From Blastomussa wellsi (lineage: Eukaryota > Cnidaria > Anthozoa > Scleractinia > Plerogyridae), in contig OX393567.1 in assembly GCA_947652115.1 (NCBI GenBank), positions 3,487,938 through 3,551,937 on the forward strand: a stretch of 64,000 nucleotides of DNA, read 5' to 3'. Shown here piece by piece: positions 11,178 through 21,187 of the stretch; within the stretch, counting starts at the first letter, position 1, and the number at the start of each line of letters is the position of its first letter. Position numbers and translations under genes: made by a program. The notes under the pieces are model-generated. The model had not been told where the DNA came from, did no database searches, and was given only the letters and a program-made list of their open reading frames with translations.

Positions 11178-11760
11178 GCAATGAAGGTGCAATGAAGTGT
11201 AGTGAGGGGTACTGAGCTGTACTGAGGTGTACAGAGGTATAGTGAGGTGCAATGAGGTATAATGAGATGTAGTGAGGTGTAGTGAGGTGTAATAATGAGT
11301 AGTGAGGTGCAATTAAGTGTAGTAGGGTGCAGCGAGGTGTAGTGAGGTGTAATAAGGTGTAGTAAGGTGTAATAGTGAGTAGTGAGATGCAATGAAGGGT
11401 AGTAAGGTGCAGCGAGGTGTAATGAGGTGTAGTGAGGAGTAGTGAGATGTAGGGAGGTGTAATGAGGTGTAGTGAGGTTTAATGAGGTGTAGTGAGGTGT
11501 AGTGAGGTGAAATGAGGTCTACTCAGCTGTATTCAGGTGTAGTGAGGTGAAGTAAGGTGTAATAAGGTGTAGCGAGGTGTAATGAGGTGTAGTGAGGAGT
11601 AGTGAGATGTAGGGAGGTGTAATGAGGTGTAGTGAGGTTTAATGAGGTGTAGTGAGGTGTAGTGAGGTGAAATGAGGTCTACTCAGGTGTATTCAGGTGT
11701 AGTGACGTGAAGTAAGGTGTAATAAGGTGTAGCGATGTGTAATGAGGCATAGTGGGGTGT
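11178..11760. repeat. 10-bp minisatellite with a 160-bp higher-order period
   Basis: Continuous degenerate copies of GAGGTGTAGT/GAGGTGTAAT over about 580 bp. The marker AGCGAGGTGT recurs at 11411 and 11571, and as AGCGATGTGT at 11731, exactly 160 bp apart, with the same neighbouring variants (AGTGAGGAGT, TCTACTCAG). A 16-unit block was therefore duplicated. The purine-rich strand is the plus strand. Open frames through it are artefacts. Confidence 0.95.
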
Positions 11761-11764
11761 TGGT

Positions 11765-11935
11765 TTCCGCGATTGACCGCTGTGAAACTCTTCTTACCGA
11801 CTGCAGGCCACTAACACTGACGCTATCAGCTAAGCGGATTCGCCGGCGCCCTTGATACACCATGATCCGGATCACTGATCCTCATCCGGATCACCCCAAA
11901 GGAACACACCCTAAGATTCATTTACAAAAAAAATA
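11765..11935. repeat. Palindrome-containing repeat fragment (TGATCCGGATCA core)
   Basis: ATGATCCGGATCACTGATCC followed by TCATCCGGATCACC near 11862-11896, then CCAAAGGAACACACCC. This combination resembles a dispersed cnidarian repeat end that I recall; the assignment is from memory. No gene is seen. Confidence 0.4.
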
Positions 11936-12133
11936 AAATGTGCAATGCCATCTACGGTCTGCAGTCTGGAAATGTCATACACCATGTTTGCATCCAAACT
12001 TTATTGGCCCGTAAAAAATAAAACATTTTACTAATGACAAAAGAAAGTGGTTTATTCACACGAAGGCGAACCAAATGTTTCTCGAAAAAGAGCGTAAAAA
12101 TGCGAACTTTTAACCATTATTAAAATCGTGTCA

Positions 12134-12445
12134 TTGCCTAACTAAGATCTTGCCTAACCAAGATCTTGCCTAACCAAGATCTTGCTTAACCAAGATCTTG
12201 CCTTTCCAAGATGTTTCCTAACAAAAGTCTTGCCTAACCAAGATATCCCCCTACCAAGATGTTCCTTAAACAAGATCTCCCCAAACCGAGATCTTGATGA
12301 TTAACTAAGATCTTGAATAAAAAAGATCTTGCCTAACCAAGATTACGCCTAACCAAGATTATGCCTAACCAAGATCTTGCCTAGCAAAGATCTTGCCCAA
12401 GCAAGATCTTGCTTAGTCAAGATCTTCCCTAACTTGCCAAACCAA
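12134..12445. repeat. 16-bp minisatellite with an embedded AAGATCTT palindrome
   Basis: About 18 copies of GCCTAACCAAGATCTT with point changes and a few length variants (for example AAGATTA at 12350-12370). Most units carry the 8-bp palindrome AAGATCTT. Diverged units are concentrated in the middle. Noncoding. Confidence 0.93.
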
Positions 12446-12489
12446 GATCATACTTACCATCATGCCTTCATACTATCATGCCTGCCGAA

Positions 12490-12967
12490 TCCATCGATAC
12501 GTACCAAGTAGGCTAAGATCGGACAAGTAGTTTCTATTTTCCAGCCTTCCAAAGTCGACCTAAAAAATCGTTCGATTTTGAAAAATTTCCTGTGGTCCCC
12601 CTTATGAAATTGGCCATTTTGAAAATCGTGTCATTTCTCCGCCAATTGAGCTTTCTTCAAGCGGTTTTCGGCTCAAACGAAAACTAGGCAAGCTACTGGG
12701 TAAATCCATACCAATTATACTTAAATCTGAGAGGTTCAAAAAATTTGAAAATTTTCCTATGGTCTCCCCCTGGAAAAAAGTAAAAATTGGCCATTTTGGG
12801 CACTTTTTAAAATCGCATCATTTTTCAGCCAATGGAGACTTTTTCAAGCGGTTTTTTGCTCAGTTAAAAAGTAGGATAGTCGCAAAGTCCATCCATACCA
12901 CGTAGGCTAAGATCGGACAAGTAGTTTCTATTTTACAGCCTTCCAAAGTCGAGCTAAAAAATCGGCC
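12490..12967. repeat. Diverged tandem repeat of about 200 bp next to the satellite array
   Basis: GGCTAAGATCGGACAAGTAG recurs at 12511 and 12904. Between them, two related half-units share a TTCCTGTGG/TTCCTATGG block, ATTGGCCATTTTG, and a CAAGCGGTTTT block. The repeat abuts the array edge at about 12968. No coding content. Confidence 0.7.
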
Positions 12968-13905
12968 AATTTCGTACACAAGACTCTTGGTAGTTGAAAC
13001 AGGGTAACAAAAGCCTGGAAGATAAAGATCACGAGAATTGAATAAATATTCTGATAAATCAATAGTATAGTAGTATCAATAGTATTGTACCGAAACGTAC
13101 AATACAAGGTCAATGAGCGATGATCTGAGTCAAATGTGTTTTGATCTCGGACAATGGCCAAGACTTGTGGGATGTGCAGTTTCACTGGCCTTAAACAATT
13201 TAAAGGAGGCTTAAGAATCCCTGAATTTGAATTGTTTTCAAGGTCTAGATTCTTGGGAAACATTAATCCCACCTAATGAAATTTGAAGTTTGCTGTTTTT
13301 AACCCATTTTAACTGTTCTAACAGAGTACGATATTTGGCTTGAACTTGACTGTGGCGAAAGACAAAGGGGGGAGGGAGCTAATCGTACACAAGACTCTTG
13401 GTAGTTGAAACAGGGTAACAAAAGCCTGAAAGATAAAGATCACGAGAATTGAATAAATTTTCTGATAAATCAATAGTATAGTAGTATCAATAGTATTGTA
13501 CCGAAACGTGAACGGGCGTGAACACTAACCGAAAATAACGAAATAACACAAAACGAAAACAAAGTACAAAGGACCCTGAACCAAAAAAATTGCAGGGCCT
13601 CCGGCCATACTCTGGTTAGGTCAATGAGCGATGATCTGAGTCAAATGTGTTTTGATCTCGGACAATGGCCAAGACTTGTGGGATGTGCAGTTTGACTGGC
13701 TTTAAACAATTTAACGGAGGCTTAAGAATCCCTGAATTTGAATTGTTTTCAAGGTCTAGATTCTTGGGAAACATTAATCCCACCTAATGAAATTTGAAGT
13801 TTGCTGTTTTTAACCCATTTTAACTGTTCTAACAGAGTACGCATTCTCAGTCACAACCCCTAATTTGCAAACTAAACACACCGACTTTTTATGCTAATAT
13901 CCCCA
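12968..13905. repeat. Degenerate left-edge monomers of the array
   Basis: The first copy (about 12968-13330) is reduced to two fragments: it jumps from ACCGAAACGT to GGTCAATGAGCG near 13097-13112, and from AACAGAGTACG to ATATTTGGC near 13330. The second copy lacks the piece between AACGGGC and ACTAACCG near 13517. Divergent, deletion-bearing units at an array edge are expected when unequal exchange homogenises only the interior. Confidence 0.85.
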
Positions 13906-13906
13906 A

Positions 13907-14175
13907 GGGATTACAGAGGTGGCCTAGCGGTCATCGTGGCGCGCAACGAGGACAGAAACGTCACCAGAGGTCGAGGGTTCGAGTCTCGCTCATAGGGATT
14001 ATTCTACAACTGGCTTGGGGGCCGAATAATTCCTCCCCGGAGTGGAGATTTGGATCTAAGACTAAGGAATTACTCTCGATCAGGCTTGGGGGCCGGGTAA
14101 TTCCTCCCCGGAATCCGATTTTTATTTTTTAAAAACTTTTTTGGGTAATTTTGGGCGTTATTTCCTTTTTTTTTT
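13907..14175 (+). ncRNA. tRNA-like Pol III unit of the monomer (representative of 20 copies)
   Basis: The A-box-like TGGCCTAGCGGTCA and the B box GGGTTCGAGTCTC are separated by about 50 nt, like a class II (Leu/Ser type) tRNA. The B box sits in an intact T arm: CGAGG pairs with TCTCG around GTTCGAG. A T-run (10 T at 14166-14175) follows and would terminate Pol III, giving a transcript of about 270 nt. The anticodon arm and acceptor stem are not convincing, so this is tRNA-derived rather than a working tRNA. Copies start near 13907, 15612, 17314, 19018, 21844, 23535, 25244, 28070, 29761, 31464, 33173, 35994, 38809, 40518, 42199, 43908, 45616, 47320, 49025 and 50728. The B box is altered (GGTTCCAG) in the 21844 and 28070 copies and (GCTTCGAG) in the 47320 copy. 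Transcription is inferred. Confidence 0.6.
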
Positions 14176-14956
14176 GCACTGCCTTAATTGGAAAGATATC
14201 TACATTTTTTCAAAATTAGGCGGATTTTACTTTTTTTTTTCTTCATTTTGGTAGCGAATACCTCTGTTTGGTAAAATAAAGATACACTTAATTCGAAAGA
14301 AATGCATTTTGTGGAATTTGCAGAAGAATCTGATGACCAAATAGAAGTTCTCTCGTTTCTTTCTTCCAGGAGCTTGAGACCATGCATGGATTTAGGACGC
14401 ATTCAGGTAAGCTCTCGCGCTCGAATTGTCTGTATTTATTAGATGCCATTTCATGACTCTTGCATAAAGAAAAAATTAAGTTTGCTCAACTGGCGGGAAT
14501 GTTTTGATTGAGCGGCAGAGCATGCAACTCCCTCAAGTTCCAACTTTTTGACCCAGCATGTCATTCCGGAAACGAAACACTATTTCATTTATGAAATAGC
14601 TCTTTGTTGCCATTGTTAGCAAGTCTCGATCTCCAGATAACGATCGATTTGAAATTCGACAACGCCCGCTAAACTGAAATTGATCTCTAGAATTATTTAT
14701 TCTGCCTTCTAAAGGAAATTTGCTGGAGGACATCATTAAGTCCAATGAAGGTGAAAGTCTAACGATTTGATAGTTATGGGTCGGCTATTATGTTGCCTTA
14801 GCAAAGGTCGAACTGGTTGACTCCAATGCACTCCGACTCGTTCCGTCGTGCGAGGCAAGAAAATGAAGTGCTTGCTTTAGAAGGCAAAGGGCCTTTGGTC
14901 ACATCAAATACGACTAGTAACCAGACTTATTGCATGATTTGAAAGACGTCTTATCG

Positions 14957-16659
14957 ATATTTGGCTTGAACTTGACTGTGGCGAAAGACAAAGGGGGGAG
15001 GGAGCTAATCGTACACAAGACTCTTGGTAGTTGAAACAGGGTAACAAAAGCCTGAAAGATAAAGATCACGAGAATTGAATAAATATTCTGATAAATCAAT
15101 AGTATAGTAGTATCAATAGTATTGTACCGAAACGTGAACGGGCTGAGCTGCGGCCGGTCTTCTGCGACAACTGGATGGTTGACCAACGAACAAGAAGCTT
15201 CGAAGGAAAAAAGTGGCCGACAAAACAAATCTAACCGAAAATAATGAAATTACACAAAAGGAGAACAAGGTACAACGGACCCTGAACCAAAAAAATTGCA
15301 GGGCCTCCGGCCATACTCTGGTTAGGTCAATGGGCGATGATCTGAGTCAAATGTGTTTTGATCTCGGACAATGGCCAAGACTTGTGGGATGTGCAGTTTG
15401 ACTGGCTTTAAACAATTTAACGGAGGCTTAAGAATCCCTGAATTTGAATTATTTTCAAGGTCTAGATTCTTGCGAAACATTAATCCCACCTAATGAAATT
15501 TGAAGTTTGCTGTTTTTAACCCATTTTAACTGTTCTAACAGAGTACGCATTCTCAGTCACAACCCCTAATTTGCAAACTAAACACACCGACTTTTTATGC
15601 TAATATCCCAAGGGATTACAGAGGTGGCCTAGCGGTCATCGTGGCGCGCAACGAGGACAAAAACGTCACCAGAGGTCGAGGGTTCGAGTCTCGCTCATAG
15701 GGATTATTCTACAACTGGCTTGGGGGCCGAATAATTCCTCCCCGGAGTGGAGATTTGGATCTAAGACTAAGGAATTACTCTCGATCAGGCTTGGGGGCCG
15801 GGTAATTCCTCCCCGGAATCCGATTTTTATTTTTTAAAAACTTTTTTGGGTAATTTTGGGCGTTATTTCCTTTTTTTTTGCACTGCCTTAATTGGAAAGA
15901 TATCTACATTTTTTCAAAATTAGGCGGATTTTACATTTGCTTTTCTTCATTTTGGTAGCGAATACCTCTGTTTGGTAAAATAAAGATACACTTAATTCGA
16001 AAGAAATGCATTTTGTGGAATTTGCAGAAGAATCTGATGACCAAATAGAAGTTCTCTCGTTTCTTTCTTCCAGGAGCTTGAGACCATGCATGGATTTAGG
16101 ACGCATTCAGGTAAGCTCTCGCGCTCGAATTGTCTGTATTTATTAGATGCCATTTCATGACTCTTGCATAAAGAAAAAATTAAGTCTGCTCAACTGGCGG
16201 GAATGTTTTGATTGAGCGGCAGAGCATGCAACTCCCTCAAGTTCCAACTTTTTGACCCAGCATGTCATTCCGGAAACGAAACACTATTTCATTTATGAAA
16301 TAGCTCTTTGTTGCCATTGTTAGCAAGTCTCGATCTCCAGATAACGATCGATTTGAAATCGACAACGCCCGCTAAACTGAAATTGATCTCTAGAATTATT
16401 TATTCTGCCTTCTAAAGGAAATTTGCTGGAGGACATCATTAAGTCCAATGAAGGTGAAAGTCTAACGATTTGATAGTTATGGGTCGGCTATTATGTTGCC
16501 TTAGCAAAGGTCGAACTGGTTGACTCCAATGCACTCCGACTCGTTCCGTCGTGCGAGGCAAGAAAATGAAGTGCTTGCTTTAGAAGGCAAAGGGCCTTTG
16601 GTCACATCAAATACGACTAGTAACCAGACTTATTGCATGATTTGAAAGACGTCTTATCG
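14957..16659. repeat. Representative full-length 1703-bp monomer
   Basis: It runs from one ATATTTGGCTTGAACTTG to the next. Internal map: conserved GC-richer segment with GAGCTGCGGCCGG near 15145; MADKT-frame start at 15213 (GTG in this copy, ATG in most); tRNA-like segment from 15612; two tandem copies of a CTTGGGGGCCG...TCCTCCCCGG motif near 15720 and 15790; T-run near 15871; exon-like cassette 16074-16110 with AG before and GT after; 20-bp palindrome CTATTTCATTTATGAAATAG near 16284. Confidence 0.9.
16074..16110 (+). other. Exon-like 37-nt cassette in the monomer (representative)
   Basis: A pyrimidine-rich tract ending TTTCTTTCTTCCAG precedes 37 nt (GAGCTTGAGACC...GCATTCAG), followed by GTAAGC. 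That is a textbook acceptor, a micro-exon and a donor. The cassette is unchanged in nearly every monomer, including the four short ones. In one frame it reads ELETMHGFRTHS. It could be a relic of a host gene exon captured when the repeat formed, or a functional splice module; no gene is recognised. Confidence 0.4.
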
Positions 16660-19600
16660 ATATTTGGCTTGAACTTGACTGTGGCGAAAGACAAAGGGGG
16701 GAGGGAGCTAATCGTACACAAGACTCTTGGTAGTTGAAACAGGGTAACAAAAGCCTGGAAGACAAAGATCACGAGAATTGAATAAATATTCTGATAAATC
16801 AATAGTATAGTAGTATCAATAGTATTGTACCGAAACGTGAACGGGCTGAGCTGCGGCCGGTCTTCTGCGACAACTGGATGGTTGACCAACGAACAAGAAG
16901 CTTCGAAGGAAAAAAATGGCCGACAAAACAACACTAACCGAAAATAACGAAATCACACAAAACGAGAACAAGGTACAAAGGACCCTGAACCAAAAAATTG
17001 CAGGGCCTCCGGCCATACTCTGGTTAGGTCAATGAGCGATGATCTGAGTCAAATGTGTTTTGATCTCGGACAATGGCCAAGACTTGTGGGATGTGCAGTT
17101 TGACTGGCCTTAAAAAATTTAACGGAGGCTTAAGAATCCCTGAATTTGAATTGTTTTCAAGGTCTAGATTCTTGCGAAACATTAATCCCACCTAATGAAA
17201 TTTGAAGTTTGCTGTTTTTAACCCATTTTAACTGTTCTAACAGAGTACGCATTCTCAGTCACAACCCCTAATTTGCAAACTAAACACACCGACTTTTTAT
17301 GCTAATATCCCAAGGGATTACAGAGGTGGCCTAGCGGTCATCGTGGCGCGCAACGAGGACAGAAACGTCACCAGAGGTCGAGGGTTCGAGTCTCGCTCAT
17401 AGGGATTATTCTACAACTGGCTTGGGGGCCGAATAATTCCTCCCCGGAGTGGAGATTTGGATCTAAGACTAAGGAATTACTCTCGATCAGGCTTGGGGGC
17501 CGGGTAATTCCTCCCCGGAATCCGATTTTTATTTTTTAAAAACTTTTTTGGGTAATTTTGGGCGTTATTTCCTTTTTTTTTGCACTGCCTTAATTGGAAA
17601 GATATCTACATTTTTTCAAAATTAGGCGGATTTTACATTTGCTTTTCTTCATTTTGGTAGCGAATACCTCTGTTTGGTAAAATAAAGATACACTTAATTC
17701 GAAAGAAATGCATTTTGTGGAATTTGCAGAAGAATCTGATGACCAAATAGAAGTTCTCTCGTTTCTTTCTTCCAGGAGCTTGAGACCATGCATGGATTTA
17801 GGACGCATTCAGGTAAGCTCTCGCGCTCGAATTGTCTGTATTTATTAGATGCCATTTCATGACTCTTGCATAAAGAAAAAATTAAGTCTGCTCAACTGGC
17901 GGGAATGTTTTGATTGAGCGGCAGAGCATGCAACTCCCTCAAGTTCCAACTTTTTGACCCAGCATGTCATTCCGGAAACGAAACACTATTTCATTTATGA
18001 AATAGCTCTTTGTTGCCATTGTTAGCAAGTCTCGATCTCCAGATAACGATCGATTTGAAATTCGACAACGCCCGCTAAACTGAAATTGATCTCTAGAATT
18101 ATTTATTCTGCCTTCTAAAGGAAATTTGCTGGAGGACATCATTAAGTCCAATGAAGGTGAAAGTCTAACGATTTGATAGTTATGGGTCGGCTATTATGTT
18201 GCCTTAGCAAAGGTCGAACTGGTTGACTCCAATGCACTCCGACTCGTTCCGTCGTGCGAGGCAAGAAAATGAAGTGCTTGCTTTAGAAGGCAAAGGGCCT
18301 TTGGTCACATCAAATACGACTAGTAACCAGACTTATTGCATGATTTGAAAGACGTCTTATCGATATTTGGCTTGAACTTGACTGTGGCGAAAGACAAAGG
18401 GGGGAGGGAGCTAATCGTACACAAGACTCTTGGTAGTTGAAACAGGGTAACAAAAGCCTGAAAGATAAAGATCACGAGAATTGAATAAATATTCTGATAA
18501 ATCAATAGTATAGTAGTATCAATAGTATTGTACCGAAACGTGAACGGGCTGAGCTGCGGCCGGTCTTCTGCGACAACTGGATGGTTGACCAACGAACAAG
18601 AAGCTTCGAAGGAAAAAAGTGGCCGACAAAACAAATCTAACCGAAAATAATGAAATTACACAAAACGAGAACAAGGTACAACGGACCCTGAACCAAAAAA
18701 ATTGCAGGGCCTCCGGCCATACTCTGGTTAGGTCAATGAGCGATGATCTGAGTCAAATGTGTTTTGATCTCGGACAATGGCCAAGACTTGTGGGATGTGC
18801 AGTTTGACTGGCTTTAAACAATTTAACGGAGGCTTAAGAATCCCTGAATTTGAATTATTTTCAAGGTCTAGATTGTTGCGAAACATTAATCCCACCTAAT
18901 GAAATTTGAAGTTTGCTGTTTTTAACCCATTTTAACTGTTCTAACAGAGTACGCATTCTCAGTCACAACCCCTAATTTGCAAACTAAACACACCGACTTT
19001 TTATGCTAATATCCCAAGGGATTACAGAGGTGGCCTAGCGGTCATCGTGGCGCGCAACGAGGACAAAAACGTCACCAGAGGTCGAGGGTTCGAGTCTCGC
19101 TCATAGGGATTATTCTACAACTGGCTTGGGGGCCGAATAATTCCTCCCCGGAGTGGAGATTTGGATCTAAGACTAAGGAATTACTCTCGATCAGGCTTGG
19201 GGGCCGGGTAATTCCTCCCCGGAATCCGATTTTTATTTTTTAAAAACGTTTTTGGGTAATTTTGGGCGTTATTTCCTTTTTTTTTTTTTTGCACTGCCTT
19301 AATTGGAAAGATATCTACATTTTTTCAAAATTAGGCGGATTTTACATTTGCTTTTCTTCATTTTGGTAGCGAATACCTCTGTTTGGTAAAATAAAGATAC
19401 ACTTAATTCGAAAGAAATGCATTTTGTGGAATTTGCAGAAGAATCTGATGACCAAATAGAAGTTCTCTCGTTTCTTTCTTCCAGGAGCTTGAGACCATGC
19501 ATGGATTTAGGACGCATTCAGGTAAGCTCTCGCGCTCGAATTGTCTGTATTTATTAGATGCCATTTCATGACTCTTGCATAAAGAAAAAATTAAGTCTGC

Positions 19601-20070
19601 TCAACTGGCGGGAATGTTTTGATTGAGCGGCAGAGCATGCAACTCCCTCAAGTTCCAACTTTTTGACCCAGCATGTCATTCCGGAAACGAAACACTATTT
19701 CATTTATGAAATAGCTCTTTGTTGCCATTGTTAGCAAGTCTCGATCTCCAGATAACGATCGATTTGAAATCGACAACGCCCGCTAAACTGAAATTGATCT
19801 CTAGAATTATTTATTCTGCCTTCTAAAGGAAATTTGCTGGAGGACATCATTAAGTCCAATGAAGGTGAAAGTCTAACGATTTGATAGTTATGGGTCGGCT
19901 ATTATGTTGCCTTAGCAAAGGTCGAACTGGTTGACTCCAATGCACTCCGACTCGTTCCGTCGTGCGAGGCAAGAAAATGAAGTGCTTGCTTTAGAAGGCA
20001 AAGGGCCTTTGGTCACATCAAATACGACTAGTAACCAGACTTATTGCATGATTTGAAAGACGTCTTATCG

Positions 20071-21187
20071 ATATTTGGCTTGAACTTGACTGTGGCGAAA
20101 GACAAAGGGGGGAGGAAGCTAATCGTACACAAGACTCTTGGTAGTTGAAACAGGGTAACAAAAGCCTGGAAGATAAAGATCACGAGAATTGAATAAATAT
20201 TCTGATAAATCAATAGTATAGTAGTATCAATAGTATTGTACCGAAACGTGAACGGGCTGAGCTGCGGCCGGTCTTCTGCGACAACTGGATGGTTGACCAA
20301 CGAACAAGAAGCTTCGAAGGAAAAAAATGGCCGACAAAACAACACTAACCGAAAATAATGAAATTACACAAAACGAGAACAAGGTACAACGGACCCTGAA
20401 CCAAAAAAATTGCAGGGCCTCCGGCCATACTCTGGTTAGGTCAATGAGCGATGATCTGAGTCAAATGTGTTTTGATCTCGGACAATGGCCAAGACTTGTG
20501 GGATGTGCAGTTTGACTGGCTTTAAACAATTTAACGGAGGCTTAAGAATCCCTGAATTTGAATTATTTTCAAGGTCTAGGTCTCTCGTTTCTTTCTTCCA
20601 GGAGCTTGAGACCATGCATGGATTTAGGACGCATTCAGGTAAGCTCTCGCGCTCGAATTGTCTGTATTTATTAGATGCCATTTCATGACTCTTGCATAAA
20701 GAAAAAATTAAGTCTGCTCAACTGGCGGGAATGTTTTGATTGAGCGGCAGAGCATGCAACTCCCTCAAGTTCCAACTTTTTGACCCAGCATGTCATTCCG
20801 GAAACGAAACACTATTTCATTTATGAAATAGCTCTTTGTTGCCATTGTTAGCAAGTCTCGATCTCCAGATAACGATCGATTTGAAATCGACAACGCCCGC
20901 TAAACTGAAATTGATCTCTAGAATTATTTATTCTGCCTTCTAAAGGAAATTTGCTGGAGGACATCATTAAGTCCAATGAAGGTGAAAGTCTAACGATTTG
21001 ATAGTTATGGGTCGGCTATTATGTTGCCTTAGCAAAGGTCGAACTGGTTGACTCCAATGCACTCCGACTCGTTCCGTCGTGCGAGGCAAGAAAATGAAGT
21101 GCTTGCTTTAGAAGGCAAAGGGCCTTTGGTCACATCAAATACGACTAGTAACCAGACTTATTGCATGATTTGAAAGACGTCTTATCG
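20071..21187. repeat. Short monomer 1 (1117 bp, lacks the Pol III unit)
   Basis: The junction near 20578-20582 joins CAAGGTCTAG directly to GTCTCTCGTTTC, skipping about 590 bp that hold the tRNA-like segment, the T-run and part of the region upstream of the exon-like cassette. The junction creates an uninterrupted 67-codon frame (20485-20688) through the cassette. The same breakpoint occurs in the other three short monomers. Confidence 0.9.
20327..20515 (+). other. Short MADKT open frame of the monomer (representative, probably not coding)
   Basis: A 62-codon frame starting at an ATG in the context AAAAAAATGGCC and ending GQWPRLVGCAV. Full-length 62-codon versions are found at 15213, 18619, 20327, 23136, 26553, 29362, 34471, 37292 and 46921. 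Many other copies have six instead of seven A in the run after CTGAACC, which shifts the frame and ends the peptide after IAGPPAILWLGQ. Two copies have GTG for ATG. The frame is therefore not maintained across copies, which argues against a conserved protein. Confidence 0.3.

Noticed and set aside
11171..11392. A 73-codon minus-strand frame rich in T, H, Y and L
   Set aside because: It is simply the translation of the 10-bp minisatellite.
12134..12445. CRISPR-like repeat array
   Set aside because: Units are contiguous 16-mers without spacers, in a eukaryotic context.
13914..13997. A functional tRNA gene in each monomer
   Set aside because: The T arm and B box are good, but I cannot build an acceptor stem or a convincing anticodon arm, so tRNA-derived is safer.
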